Below are positions 9,703 through 17,923 of a DNA stretch of 64,000 nucleotides, in pieces (the first letter of the stretch is position 1; each line of letters opens with the position of its first letter). Location of the stretch: contig NZ_JAUTXR010000140.1 in the NCBI RefSeq assembly GCF_030658505.1, positions 1-64,000 on the forward strand, in the 5' to 3' direction. The notes beneath the pieces were generated by a model that was given only the letters and a program-made list of their open reading frames with translations, searched no databases and was not told the origin of the DNA. The stretch is from Stenotrophomonas raiganjensis (SeqCode). Its GTDB lineage: Bacteria > Pseudomonadota > Gammaproteobacteria > Xanthomonadales > Xanthomonadaceae. Position numbers and translations under genes: made by a program.

Positions 9703-9822
9703 TAGCACCCACCGTGGCTGGCGCCGCAGGCGCCCGTGACCGGAATTGGAACAGGGGCCGGTACAGGCGCACGGTGGGGGAGCAGAGGGCCGGCAGTCGG
9801 GGGACTGCCCGGCCCTGTTTTT
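9703..9822 (+). ncRNA. Candidate structured small RNA with GGA motifs
   Basis: A segment of about 120 bases between the sigma54-type promoter and an intrinsic terminator, with no convincing reading frame. Visible helices are: a closing stem 9708-9716 with 9770-9778 (nine pairs); GGCGCC 9720-9725 with 9729-9734 around a GCA loop; ACCGG 9739-9743 with CCGGT 9758-9762; and the terminator hairpin. GGA occurs at 9742, 9748, 9779 and 9802. Three of the four fall in predicted loops or linkers, the pattern seen in RNAs that titrate CsrA/RsmA. The RNA, its ends and that role are inferred from sequence only. Confidence 0.5.
9786..9822 (+). terminator. Intrinsic terminator of the small RNA candidate
   Basis: AGGGCCGGCAG (9786-9796) pairs with CTGCCCGGCCCT (9805-9816) with one bulged C. 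The loop is eight bases and five T residues follow (9818-9822). It points along the plus strand. Confidence 0.8.
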
Positions 9823-9846
9823 CTGGGGCAATCGGTGAGGCCCCAG

Positions 9847-9868
9847 CCACGCCTGGCGTGGATCTACC
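9847..9868 (-). repeat. SMAG-like hairpin
   Basis: CCACGCC/GGCGTGG arms (9847-9853, 9855-9861) around a single base, with CTAC at 9864-9867, that is GTAG heading the element on the minus strand. Confidence 0.6.
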
Positions 9869-9904
9869 GGCGCTGGGGTTCTCGCCGGTTGGCGACCTCG
9901 TTCA

Positions 9905-10067
9905 AAAACAAACGGCCCCGCATTGCGGGGCCGTCTGCTTTCAGAGGTGCCGACATCCGACAGGGCCGGAACAGGGGGGATCCAGATGTTCCTGTCGGAT
10001 ATCGACGTAGAGCTTTTTGCGGCGGCCGGTGTCGTTTTTGTCACATTGTGACGCGGGCCGTCACTGG
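9905..10067 (-). ncRNA. Possible minus-strand transcript with a long hairpin
   Basis: Upstream of the minus-strand terminator, 9951-9964 and 9991-10004 form a 14-base inverted repeat. Its only mismatch would be a G-U pair in minus-strand RNA, so the structure suits that strand. A weak promoter (TTGCAT 10103-10098, CAATCT 10079-10074) could start it near 10067. A GTG-started frame crosses the region but runs through the terminator hairpin and resembles no family. It could instead be the 3' leader of the lipoprotein transcript. Weakly supported. Confidence 0.25.
9912..9934 (-). terminator. Intrinsic terminator facing the small RNA
   Basis: ACGGCCCCGC (9912-9921) and GCGGGGCCGT (9925-9934) form a perfect ten-pair stem with an ATT loop. 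On the minus strand it is followed by TTTGTTTTTG, so it ends transcription coming from higher coordinates. It faces the terminator at 9786-9822. Confidence 0.75.
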
Positions 10068-10109
10068 CCCCGTAGATTGAGGCTTGAACCGTGTGAAATG
10101 CAAGACGGT

Positions 10110-10595
10110 TCAGCGCTCAACTGTGCGCTGCGTCGCACGATCCATGTTGCGCCAAGGGGAACCGTTCATTCTCGGCGCGCTGGGGGCCGGTGCTGGACGG
10201 GCCTGCGGCGGAGGTGCCGGCGGCTGCATGTTCGACTGTGGCGGGCGACGCATCGAGTCCATGTTCCGCCACGGCGACCCCCCGTTGTACGACGGGCGCG
10301 AGGGCGGCGGCGGGCGGTTCTCGCCGCCATTGCCCGGGCGCGGCGGCGGGCGGTGGTTGTGCGGCGGACGGTAGATCGGGCGCGAGTAGTACGGGTTGCC
10401 ATAGCCGCCGTAATAGCCGCCATAGCCACCGTAGTAAGGGCCATAGTTGTAGGGATAGCCGGCCGGGTAGCGGTACTCCACCGACGGCGCACCGTGGTAG
10501 TAACCGCCGCTGCGACCCCCGCCGACATAGTCGTAGGTGGTACAGCCGGTCAGGGCCAGCAGCAGGCCACCGGCAAGCATCAGGCGCGTTTTCAT
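10110..10595 (-). CDS. Low-complexity Gly/Tyr/Pro-rich lipoprotein, function unknown
   Basis: Predicted lipoprotein of 161 residues. The signal ends LLLALTGC, giving a lipidated Cys18 followed by TTYDYVGGG. The mature protein has a Gly/Tyr segment (YGGYGGYYGGYGNPYY), then a Pro/Arg/Asn segment, and contains the octapeptide GSPWRNMD twice near the C-terminus. No catalytic motif is visible and it is probably disordered. The ATG directly starts the signal peptide. An inverted repeat (10085-10092 / 10105-10112) overlaps the stop codon and may help end the message. It is flanked by a non-coding region and a divergent dehydratase gene. Confidence 0.75.
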   Translation of the reverse strand: MKTRLMLAGGLLLALTGCTTYDYVGGGRSGGYYHGAPSVEYRYPAGYPYNYGPYYGGYGGYYGGYGNPYYSRPIYRPPHNHRPPPRPGNGGENRPPPPSRPSYNGGSPWRNMDSMRRPPQSNMQPPAPPPQARPAPAPSAPRMNGSPWRNMDRATQRTVER

Positions 10596-10754
10596 GGTGG
10601 GTCCCCCCAGAGGACGGGTGTGCAGTCAGCTTCGTGCGCCGGCATTGAATCGGCCCTTAATTCCGCTGCCCAGGATGAATGGAGGCGTAGGGCTGCATGC
10701 TGGCATGACCTGTGCCCCGGTCGCCAGCGCGGGGGCATACGTTAATCTTGCGTC

Positions 10755-11717
10755 ATGAGCGATTCACTGTTGCCCCGCGCCGATGACGTCCTGCTCGCTG
10801 CTGCGAGGATCGCCCCTTACGCCAGCGTGACCCCGGTGCTGCGCTCGCGCACGCTTGATGCGCTGGCCGGCGCGCAGCTGGCGTTCAAGGCCGAGCACCT
10901 GCAGCGCGGTGGCGCATTCAAGTTCCGCGGCGCCTGCAATGCGGTGTGGTCGTTGGATGCCGATCGTGCCAGTGCCGGCGTGGTGACCCATTCCTCCGGC
11001 AACCACGGTGCCGCGCTGGCGCTGGCCGCGCGTACCCGGGGCATCCCCTGCCACGTGGTGGTGCCGGAAGGGGCAGTGGCCGCCAAGCTGGCCAACATCG
11101 CCCGTCACGGCGCGACGCTCTGGCGCTGCCCGCCGACCATCGCCGAGCGCGAGGCCACCTGCGCCAGGGTGCAGGCTGATACCGGCGCGACCCTGGTTCA
11201 TCCGTATGCGGACCCGGCGGTGATGGCCGGGCAGGGCACCGCGGCGCTGGAGCTGCTGCACAGCGAAGGACCGTTCGATGTGCTGGTGGTGCCGGTGGGC
11301 GGCGGCGGTCTGGCCAGTGGCACCGCGCTGGCCCTGCAGCTCGCCAGCCCGCAGACCCGGCTGGTGCTGGCCGAACCGGCTGGCGCCGACGATACCGCGC
11401 GCTCGTTGGCCGCCGGCGAGCGCCAGCATGCGTTCACCCCGGACACGATCTGCGACGGCCTGCGCACCCTGATCGGCGCGCCCAACTTCGAGCTGCTGCG
11501 CGCGGCCAACGCCGAGGTGATCGTGGTCGATGACGCGGCGACGATGGCGGCGATGCGCTTGCTGTGGGAGGTCCTCAAGCAGGTGGTCGAGCCGTCATCG
11601 GCGACCGTGCTCGCCGCGGTGCTGGCGCAGCCGCAGCGTTTTGCCGGCCTGCGCGTGGGACTGGTCCTGTCCGGCGGCAATGTCGACCTGCCCGCGATTC
11701 GCTGGGGGGCGCCTTGA
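10755..11717 (+). CDS. PLP-dependent threonine/serine dehydratase-like enzyme
   Basis: Fold-type II PLP enzyme of 320 residues. AFKFRGA (around residue 54) holds the Schiff-base Lys, SSGNHGAALA is the substrate loop, and VPVGGGGLASG is the phosphate-binding glycine loop. It lacks the C-terminal ACT-like regulatory domain of biosynthetic IlvA. It therefore resembles catabolic threonine dehydratase, serine racemase or hydroxyaspartate dehydratase; sequence alone does not separate these. Its stop overlaps the next gene's TTG start (TTGA), so the two are probably cotranscribed. Confidence 0.85.
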   Translation: MSDSLLPRADDVLLAAARIAPYASVTPVLRSRTLDALAGAQLAFKAEHLQRGGAFKFRGACNAVWSLDADRASAGVVTHSSGNHGAALALAARTRGIPCHVVVPEGAVAAKLANIARHGATLWRCPPTIAEREATCARVQADTGATLVHPYADPAVMAGQGTAALELLHSEGPFDVLVVPVGGGGLASGTALALQLASPQTRLVLAEPAGADDTARSLAAGERQHAFTPDTICDGLRTLIGAPNFELLRAANAEVIVVDDAATMAAMRLLWEVLKQVVEPSSATVLAAVLAQPQRFAGLRVGLVLSGGNVDLPAIRWGAP

Positions 11718-12346
11718 GCCGCGAGCGCAACCGGCATCGCACCGGCCTGCTGGGTTGGCTGTGGCGGCTGTTCGTGGTGCTGGTGATCTGGCTGCTGGGC
11801 GTGACGGCGTGGATCGTCTGGGTCGGTGAGCGTGACCAGGCGGCCAAGGCCGACGCCATCATCGTGCTCGGTGCGGCGGCCTACGACGCCAAGCCGTCAC
11901 CGGTATTCGAAGAGCGCATCCGTCATGGCCTGGATCTCTATGAGGCCCGGTACGCGCCGCTGCTGATTTTTACCGGTGGTTATGGCGGCACCGGCGCGCG
12001 CTTCTCCGAATCGCAGGTGGCGCGGCGCTATGCGCTCAAGCACGGCGTGCCTGACGATGCGATCCTGATCGAAACGGCTTCGCGCAACACCGTGCAGAAC
12101 CTGGTGGAAGCCAAGCGCTTGATGGACCAGCGCAACCTGCATCGGGTGATCATCGTCAGCGACCCGCTGCACATGGCGCGCGCGCTGCGCCTGAGCAAGG
12201 CACTGGGCATCGATGCGCTGGCCTCGTCCACGCCCAGCACGCGTTTCCGCAGTTTCCACACGAGTTGGCGCTTCCTGGTGCAGGAGATCTATTTCTTCCA
12301 CCGCGATCTGGTGCGCCCGCCGCTGAGTTCGCCGGCCAATACCTGA
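11714..12346 (+). CDS. YdcF/SanA-like DUF218 membrane protein
   Basis: A 210-residue protein with one N-terminal membrane helix (LFVVLVIWLLGVTAWIVWVG) and a DUF218 domain: KADAIIVLGAAAY, LLIFTGGYG, DDAILIETASRNTVQNL and HRVIIVSDPLHMARALRL. Relatives (SanA, ElyC, YdcF) sit in the inner membrane and affect envelope integrity, though their chemistry is poorly defined. The TTG at 11714 was chosen because it overlaps the upstream stop, follows a G-rich stretch and precedes the basic residues leading into the helix; an upstream start would overlap the dehydratase. Confidence 0.8.
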   Translation: MSRERNRHRTGLLGWLWRLFVVLVIWLLGVTAWIVWVGERDQAAKADAIIVLGAAAYDAKPSPVFEERIRHGLDLYEARYAPLLIFTGGYGGTGARFSESQVARRYALKHGVPDDAILIETASRNTVQNLVEAKRLMDQRNLHRVIIVSDPLHMARALRLSKALGIDALASSTPSTRFRSFHTSWRFLVQEIYFFHRDLVRPPLSSPANT

Positions 12347-12351
12347 GCGCT

Positions 12352-12374
12352 CGCCGGGCATGGCCCGGCACTAC
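12352..12374 (-). repeat. SMAG-like hairpin between convergent genes
   Basis: CGCCGGGC/GCCCGG arms around ATG with GTAG heading the element on the minus strand. It fills the 35-base gap between the DUF218 gene and bioC and could serve both as transcript end. Confidence 0.75.
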
Positions 12375-12381
12375 CAGATGA

Positions 12382-13266
12382 TCAGGTCTGCTTGCGCCGG
12401 ATCGGAATCGCCGACACCGGCACCGAGGCGACGTCATGCCCGCCTTCGCGGATCGGCGCGCCGGGATCCGGTGCCCAGGCGTGGGCGTAGATCACTTCCC
12501 AGCTGCTGGGCAGCTTGCCGTCGGCGCGGCGCATCGGCTCGTACGCCGCCGCCGCCGCCGCGAATCGCCCCCGCCCGGTCAGTGTATGGCGGCGGTCCAC
12601 CCGTGCGTTGGTCGCGCCCATCGCGCGCAGCTCGCGCATCAGCGAGGGCAGGTCGTCGTAGGTCAGGGTGAACAGGTCGCGGTCCAGCACCGGGTCGCGG
12701 AAGCCCGCCATCATCAGCGCATCGCCGAACTGGGCGATCTGCGCGAAGCGGCTCACGTGCGGTCGGTCATCGGCGGCGGCGAAGGCCTCGTTGAGCTCGA
12801 CCAGGGTGTCCGGGCCGAAGGTTGAGCACAAAAGCAGGCCACCCGGCTTGAGCACGCGGCGGAACCCGGCGAACACCGCCGGCAGGTCGTCCACCCACTG
12901 AAGGCACAGGTTGCTGAAGATCACGTCCACGCTGTTGTCGGCCAGCGGCAGCGCGGCGGCATCGCCGCACAGGCGCTGGAACGGCTTCCACCAGCCGGCC
13001 TGGCGCTTGGCCTGGTCCAGCATCGGCAGCGCCACGTCCAGCGCGATCACCTGTGCCTTCGGCCAGCGCTTCTTCATCAACGCACTGGCGTGGCCGGTGC
13101 CGGCACCGATGTCCAGAACCACCTCGGGCTTGCGTGCCTCCAGGTAGTCCAGCGATTCGACCAGCCGCGCCTGCACCTCGCGCTGCAGGGCGGCGGCGGC
13201 GTCATAGCTGCTGGCGGCACGGGCGAACGCGCGACGGACATGGCGGGCATCGAAGTGGGACGGCAT
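12382..13266 (-). CDS. bioC: Malonyl-ACP O-methyltransferase BioC
   Basis: SAM-dependent methyltransferase of 294 residues. In the BioC-BioH pathway it methylates the free carboxyl of malonyl-ACP so that fatty-acid enzymes can build the pimeloyl chain. Motif I VLDIGAGTGHAS (around residue 50) and the SNLCLQWVDDLPAVF segment, typical of BioC, are clear. It begins HFDARHVRRAFARAASSYDAAA, as in other BioC proteins. It is the last gene of the biotin operon, 12 bases after the short-chain dehydrogenase gene. Its ATG has no competing start. Confidence 0.93.
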   Translation of the reverse strand: MPSHFDARHVRRAFARAASSYDAAAALQREVQARLVESLDYLEARKPEVVLDIGAGTGHASALMKKRWPKAQVIALDVALPMLDQAKRQAGWWKPFQRLCGDAAALPLADNSVDVIFSNLCLQWVDDLPAVFAGFRRVLKPGGLLLCSTFGPDTLVELNEAFAAADDRPHVSRFAQIAQFGDALMMAGFRDPVLDRDLFTLTYDDLPSLMRELRAMGATNARVDRRHTLTGRGRFAAAAAAYEPMRRADGKLPSSWEVIYAHAWAPDPGAPIREGGHDVASVPVSAIPIRRKQT

Positions 13267-13278
13267 TGCGAAAGTCTC

Positions 13279-14058
13279 TTAGAACGTACCGGGGTAGGCG
13301 CCGCCGTCGATCAGCAGGTTCTGCCCGGTGAGGTAACCGGCCTGTGCGCTGCACAGGAAGGCGCAGGCGGCGCCGAATTCGTCCGGCGTGCCGAAGCGGC
13401 CGGCGGGAATCTGCTGGCGGCGGCGTTCGGCCACTTCGCCGGCATCGCCGTCCTTGCCCGCAGTGTGGGCGAAGTTGGCGCGCAGGCGGTCGGTGTCGAA
13501 CTGGCCGGGCAGCAGGTTGTTGATCGTGACGTTGTGCGCGACGGTGCGGCGCGACAGGCCGGCGACGAAACCGGTCAGGCCGCTGCGTGCACCGTTGGAC
13601 AGCGCCAGGATGTCGATCGGGGCTTTCACCGCCGACGAGGTGATGTTGACGATGCGACCGAAGCGGCGTTCGATCATCGCGTCCACGGTGGCGCGGATCA
13701 GCGCGATCGGCGCCAGCATGTTGGCGTCCAGCGCGGCAATCCAGTCGTCGCGCTCGAAAGTGCGGAAATCGCCCGGCGGCGGGCCACCGGCATTGTTGAC
13801 CAGGATGTCCACCTGCGGGCACGCGGCCAGCGCCGCGCCCCGGCCGGCCTCGGTGGTGACGTCGGCGGCGACGGTGCGTATCTCACCGGCACCGGGCAGT
13901 GCACGCAGTTCGTCGGCAGCGATCTGCAGTGCAGCCTCGCCACGGGCGACGATCACCACGTTCACGCCCTCGCGCACCAGCGCACGCGCGCAGCCCAGCC
14001 CCAACCCCTTGCTGGCGCCGCAGACCAGTGCCCAGCGGCCGTTGATACCCAGATCCAT
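13279..14058 (-). CDS. SDR-family protein in the biotin operon with degenerate catalytic residues
   Basis: Short-chain dehydrogenase/reductase fold of 259 residues. The cofactor loop GASKGLG (14-20) and NNAGG (88-92) are present and the C-terminus has LIDGGAYPG. However, the catalytic YxxxK box is SNGAR at 154-158, so the usual Tyr and Lys are Ser and Arg, after NITSSAVK. A described SDR subgroup resembling beta-ketoacyl reductases has the same loss. Placed between bioH and bioC, it may act on a biotin-pathway acyl-ACP or have a binding role; a normal FabG-type activity is doubtful. Confidence 0.85.
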   Translation of the reverse strand: MDLGINGRWALVCGASKGLGLGCARALVREGVNVVIVARGEAALQIAADELRALPGAGEIRTVAADVTTEAGRGAALAACPQVDILVNNAGGPPPGDFRTFERDDWIAALDANMLAPIALIRATVDAMIERRFGRIVNITSSAVKAPIDILALSNGARSGLTGFVAGLSRRTVAHNVTINNLLPGQFDTDRLRANFAHTAGKDGDAGEVAERRRQQIPAGRFGTPDEFGAACAFLCSAQAGYLTGQNLLIDGGAYPGTF

Positions 14059-14087
14059 GCGTCAGTCCTGCGGAATTCGGAAGGCGC

Positions 14088-14873
14088 TCATTGTCCGCCA
14101 TCGGCCGGTGACAGGCCGGCAACGAAGTGTTGCAGGGCGGCGGCGACCTCGTCGGCATGGCCGAGGAAGGGCGCGTGGCCGCCGTGGCCAATGGTCAGCG
14201 CCTGCGCGCCCGGGGCCAGCGCAGCGGCCGCCTGCATCGCCGTCGGCGACACCAGCCGGTCACGTTGTCCGGCGATCCACAGGCTGGGCTTGCCCAGCGT
14301 CGGCAGTGCGCCGCGCAGGTCGGTGCTTTCCAGCAGGTGCAGGCCTTCCAGCAGGGCGCGTTCGGTCGGCGCGCCACGCTCGACCAGGCGCTGGCGCAGC
14401 GTGCGCAGCTCCTCGCGGGCGTGTGCCGAGCCCATCACATCCAGCGCCAGGAAGCGTTCCAGCGTGCCGCCGAAGTCGGTTTCCAGCTCGCGCCCGAACT
14501 GCTCGAACACCGCCGGTTCCACTGCATGTGACCAGTCCTCGCCGCGTACGAAGCGCGGCGTGGCGGCGATCATCGCCAACCCGTGCACTTTGGGCAGCGT
14601 CGCGGCCGCGTGCAGCGCGAACAGGCCACCCAGTGACCAACCGCACCACACCGCCGGAGGCGTGGCCGCGGCGATGGCGTTGACCACGAACGGCAGGCGC
14701 AGCGGCGTGGTGTCCCCGCAGCTGTGGCCGTGTCCGGGCAGGTCGACCAGGTGCAGGGTGAACTGGTCTGCCAGGCGCTGCACCAGCGGCGCGAACACAC
14801 CGCCCTGCAGGGCCCATCCGTGGATCAGAACGAGGTCCGGCCCACGGCCGGCGACTTCAATATGCATGGGCAA
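14088..14873 (-). CDS. bioH: Pimeloyl-ACP methyl ester esterase BioH
   Basis: Alpha/beta hydrolase of 261 residues that removes the methyl group from pimeloyl-ACP methyl ester, ending the disguised-chain pathway begun by BioC. LVLIHGWALQGGVF forms the oxyanion-hole strand and CGWSLGG holds the nucleophile Ser80; a C-terminal GHGGHAPFLGH carries the catalytic His. The cap domain sits in the middle. It is 11 bases downstream of bioF and 29 bases upstream of the SDR gene in the same operon. Confidence 0.93.
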   Translation of the reverse strand: MPMHIEVAGRGPDLVLIHGWALQGGVFAPLVQRLADQFTLHLVDLPGHGHSCGDTTPLRLPFVVNAIAAATPPAVWCGWSLGGLFALHAAATLPKVHGLAMIAATPRFVRGEDWSHAVEPAVFEQFGRELETDFGGTLERFLALDVMGSAHAREELRTLRQRLVERGAPTERALLEGLHLLESTDLRGALPTLGKPSLWIAGQRDRLVSPTAMQAAAALAPGAQALTIGHGGHAPFLGHADEVAAALQHFVAGLSPADGGQ

Positions 14874-14884
14874 CGACAGGGAAC

Positions 14885-16108
14885 TCAGGCAAAGGCGGGC
14901 AGCGGTGGCGGGGCGGTTTCGCGCACCGCCAGGGCCACGCGGTCACGCGCGCCGGCGATGGCGTCGACCAGCCCGCGCACCTGCTCCGGGGTATGCAGTG
15001 CGGACAGGGTGACGCGCAGGCGTGCCTTGCCATCCGGCACTGTCGGCGGACGGATCGCACCGACCAGCCAGCCGGCGTGTTCCAGGGCCTGCGACATCGC
15101 CACGGCCATATGGTCGTCGCCGCACAGCAGCGGCTGGATCGGGGTTTCCGAAGCCATCAGGTCGAGCCCGTGACGGCGTGCTTCAGTGCGGAACAGCGCG
15201 ATCAGATCGGTCAGCTTGGCACGGCGCCAATGGTCCCGCCGCGCCAGGCGCACTGCTTCCAGCGCTGCCGCCGCCATCGCTGGCGGCACGGCGGTGGTGT
15301 AGATGTAGGGGCGTGCGGTTTCGGCCAGATGCTCGACCAGGTCGTCGCGGCCCAGCACCAGTGCGCCGGAACCGCCCAGTGCCTTGCCCAGCGTGACCAG
15401 CTGCAGCGGCACATCGTCCACGCCCAGTCCGGCGGCGGCGACGGCACCACGGCCATCGCCGACCACGCCCACGCCGTGCGCGTCATCGACGTAGAACAGC
15501 GCCTGCTGCAGGCGTGCCACAAGCGACAATGCACGCAGCGGCGCGATATCGCCATCCATGCTGAAGACACCATCGGTCGCCAGCATGGCTGCGCCATCGG
15601 GGGCGTGCTTGAGCTGGCGCATCGCGCCTTCCGCATCCAGATGCGGATACCGGCGCAGGCGTGCACCGGCCAACCGCGTCGCATCCAACAGGCTGGCGTG
15701 GTTGAGCTTGTCCTGCACGCAGACATCGCTCTCTTCGCTCAGCAGTGCCTGCTGCACCGCCAGGTTGGCGGCGAAGCCACTGCCGAACAGCAGCGCGCGC
15801 GGGTAGCCCAGCCACTCCGCCACCTCGCGCTCCAACGCCTCGTGCAGGGCATGGTGGCCACAGACCAGATGCGAGGCACCGGCGCCGGCGCCATCGCGTG
15901 CGGCGGCATCCTGCAGCGCGTTGACCACGCTGAACTGCTGGGCCAGGCCCAGGTAATCATTGCTGCAGAAGCCGGTCAGCCATTGGCCGTCTACCTCCAG
16001 GCGTACGCCATCGCGACGGGAGACCGTGCGTCGCGTGCGGCGACGGCCTTGGGCATCGCGCAGGGCGCGCTGGGCGTGGAGGCGGGCGGTCAGGTCGGGG
16101 CGGGCCAT
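14885..16108 (-). CDS. bioF: 8-amino-7-oxononanoate synthase BioF
   Basis: PLP-dependent alpha-oxoamine synthase of 407 residues. It condenses pimeloyl-ACP (or -CoA) with L-alanine to give KAPA, the first committed step of biotin ring assembly. [10 protein letters not shown] is the family N-terminal signature and [12 protein letters not shown] contains the PLP Lys; [10 protein letters not shown] holds the cofactor-binding Asp and His. The ATG at 16108 was chosen because an upstream start would run into bioB and [21 protein letters not shown] matches the family start. A C-terminal extension (about 20 residues) makes it slightly longer than the E. coli protein. Confidence 0.94.
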   Translation of the reverse strand: MARPDLTARLHAQRALRDAQGRRRTRRTVSRRDGVRLEVDGQWLTGFCSNDYLGLAQQFSVVNALQDAAARDGAGAGASHLVCGHHALHEALEREVAEWLGYPRALLFGSGFAANLAVQQALLSEESDVCVQDKLNHASLLDATRLAGARLRRYPHLDAEGAMRQLKHAPDGAAMLATDGVFSMDGDIAPLRALSLVARLQQALFYVDDAHGVGVVGDGRGAVAAAGLGVDDVPLQLVTLGKALGGSGALVLGRDDLVEHLAETARPYIYTTAVPPAMAAAALEAVRLARRDHWRRAKLTDLIALFRTEARRHGLDLMASETPIQPLLCGDDHMAVAMSQALEHAGWLVGAIRPPTVPDGKARLRVTLSALHTPEQVRGLVDAIAGARDRVALAVRETAPPPLPAFA

Positions 16109-16175
16109 GGCGGCTGAATGCGGCGACGGGGCGGCTAGGGTAGCGCGTTGCCGCGACGCCTGCTTGTACCCCGTC

Positions 16176-17219
16176 TCAGGCCGCGTGAGCGCAGCCGCAG
16201 CCGGGTGCATCGGCGCTGATGTCGGCGTGCACGGTACCGCCGTGGTCGTGGCCCTCGGCATCCACCTGCACCGCCATCGGTTGCAGCCCCAGCCGGGCGA
16301 ACAGGGCCAGGTCGCGCTCGCTCTCCGGGTTGCCGGTGGTCAGCAGCTTGTCGCCGTAGAAGATCGAATTGGCACCGGCCAGGAAGCACAGCGCCTGCAG
16401 TTCGTCACTCATGGCTTCGCGCCCGGCCGACAGCCGCACCATCGAGCGCGGCATGGCGATGCGTGCCACCGCGATCATGCGCACGAACTCGAACGGGTCC
16501 AGCTCCGCGCTGCCATGCAGCGGTGTGCCCGCCACCTGCACCAGCTTGTTGATCGGCACCGAATCGGGATGCGCCGGCAGCGTGGCCAGCGCCAGCAGCA
16601 GGCCGACGCGCTGCGCGCGCGTCTCGCCCATGCCGACGATGCCGCCGCAGCAGGTCTTCAGGCCGGCATCGCGCACGTGCTCCAGCGTGTCCAGGCGGTC
16701 CTGGTACTGGCGCGTGTGGATGATCGAATCGTAGTAGTCCGGTGCGGTGTCGAGGTTGTGGTTGTAGTAGTCCAGGCCCGCATCCTTCAGCGCACGCGCC
16801 TGCTCGCCATTGAGCATGCCCAGCGTGGCACAGGTCTCCAGGCCCAGTGCCTTCACCCCGGCGATCATCGCCGCCACCTTGGGAATGTCGCGGTCCTTCG
16901 GTGAACGCCACGCGGCGCCCATGCAGAAGCGCGAGGCGCCGGCGGCCTTGGCCTGGCGTGCCTTGGCCAGCACCGCGTCGGTGTCCATCAGCTTCTGCGC
17001 GTTCACCCCGGTGCTGTAGCGCTGCGCCTGTGGGCAGTACGCGCAGTCTTCCGGGCAACCGCCGGTCTTCACCGACAGCAGCGTGGAGACCTGCACCTGT
17101 GACGGATCGAAGTGCTCACGATGGACCGCTGCGGCGCGGAACAGCAGCTCGGGGAACGGCAGATCGAACAGTGCCTGCAGTTCGTCGTGTTGCCAGTCGT
17201 GGCGGATGGCAGCGGCCAT
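16176..17219 (-). CDS. bioB: Biotin synthase BioB
   Basis: Radical-SAM enzyme of 347 residues that inserts sulfur into dethiobiotin. [10 protein letters not shown] holds the three Cys of the 4Fe-4S radical-SAM cluster. The further conserved Cys and Arg residues for the 2Fe-2S cluster lie in the [17 protein letters not shown] and [10 protein letters not shown] segments. The C-terminus ends in a Cys/His-rich tail (GCGCAHAA). It is the first gene of the operon and follows a BirA-like operator. bioA and bioD are not in the window. Confidence 0.96.
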   Translation of the reverse strand: MAAAIRHDWQHDELQALFDLPFPELLFRAAAVHREHFDPSQVQVSTLLSVKTGGCPEDCAYCPQAQRYSTGVNAQKLMDTDAVLAKARQAKAAGASRFCMGAAWRSPKDRDIPKVAAMIAGVKALGLETCATLGMLNGEQARALKDAGLDYYNHNLDTAPDYYDSIIHTRQYQDRLDTLEHVRDAGLKTCCGGIVGMGETRAQRVGLLLALATLPAHPDSVPINKLVQVAGTPLHGSAELDPFEFVRMIAVARIAMPRSMVRLSAGREAMSDELQALCFLAGANSIFYGDKLLTTGNPESERDLALFARLGLQPMAVQVDAEGHDHGGTVHADISADAPGCGCAHAA

Positions 17220-17276
17220 GGCGGGACCTTGGGTACGAGTGGAGCGAGGGCGGCAGTGTGGGTGGGCTTGTCCGGA

Positions 17277-17310
17277 CTGTCAACTGCAATTGATATGAAA
17301 TGGTTTACGG
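17277..17310 (-). promoter_or_regulatory. BirA-type biotin operator upstream of bioB
   Basis: CTGTCAACT and GGTTTACGG are separated by exactly 16 bases, the geometry of the E. coli bio operator (TTGTAAACC-N16-GGTTTACAA). It lies 58-91 bases upstream of bioB, in the gap shared with the divergent secreted-protein gene. It should bind biotinoyl-AMP-loaded BirA, provided this species' BirA retains its DNA-binding domain. Confidence 0.65.
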
Positions 17311-17350
17311 GGCCTTTGGCTAGAATGGAGCGCTCACGCAAGGGACTGCC

Positions 17351-17923
17351 ATGAACGCTGCATCGATCACGCGCGCCGCTGTTGCCGCAGTGAGTCTTGC
17401 CCTGGGGCTGGCAGCAGAAGCCGCCTGTGCGGCCGAGCCCACGGCTGTGGAGATTGGCGAGAACGCCCGTATCCGCGAGGCGATTTTCAGTGGCGAGGCT
17501 GGCGGCCCGAAGCTCGCCGACCATCCGGTGGCGAAGGTCTACAGGGGGCCAGCCGCTGCGCTGGACCTGAGTACGCGTGAAGCGCGCATGTTCAAGACGC
17601 GGATGTCCGCCGCCTTGAAGGACGGCAAGGTCGAGTTTGCCGGCGAGTACACCGTCGCCGGCTGGGGCTGCGGCACCAGTTGCTTCTCGCAGACCTTCAT
17701 CAGCCTGCGCACCGGCAAGCCGCTTCCGCAGAGCCTGGGCGGGGAACTCGGCCCGAACATCGTCAGGATCGATCCGCACAGTGCGCTGGTGGTGGCCGAA
17801 GGCACCGAGTACGACAGCAACTATGACAGGACCGGTCACTACGCCTACTTCTATGTGCTGGAAGGGCACGCGTTGAAGCTGCTACGGAAAGTGACGGTGC
17901 CGGAGGCGCTGGATGAGGAATGA
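17351..17923 (+). CDS. Secreted protein of unknown function
   Basis: A 190-residue protein with a Sec signal peptide (hydrophobic AAVAAVSLALGLAAEAACA, cleavage near AAEP) and a mature domain with two Cys close together (GWGCGTSCFSQT) that could form a disulfide. The rest is mixed beta-strand-like sequence ending in a YFYVLEGHALKLLRKV segment. I do not recognise the family. The gene overlaps the next by four bases (ATGA), suggesting cotranslation. It is divergent from bioB. Confidence 0.7.
   Translation: MNAASITRAAVAAVSLALGLAAEAACAAEPTAVEIGENARIREAIFSGEAGGPKLADHPVAKVYRGPAAALDLSTREARMFKTRMSAALKDGKVEFAGEYTVAGWGCGTSCFSQTFISLRTGKPLPQSLGGELGPNIVRIDPHSALVVAEGTEYDSNYDRTGHYAYFYVLEGHALKLLRKVTVPEALDEE

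Noticed and set aside
9670..10044. Minus-strand frame of 124 codons starting with GTG
   Set aside because: It runs through a perfect intrinsic terminator and the facing RNA candidate, has no ribosome binding site and no recognisable family.
16109..16261. Longer start for bioF overlapping bioB
   Set aside because: The added residues are low complexity, overlap bioB coding sequence and precede the family-typical start [10 protein letters not shown].
17290..17326. TTGATA/TAGAAT as promoter for the secreted-protein gene
   Set aside because: The 25-base spacing is too long for a sigma70 promoter; the true promoter could not be placed.
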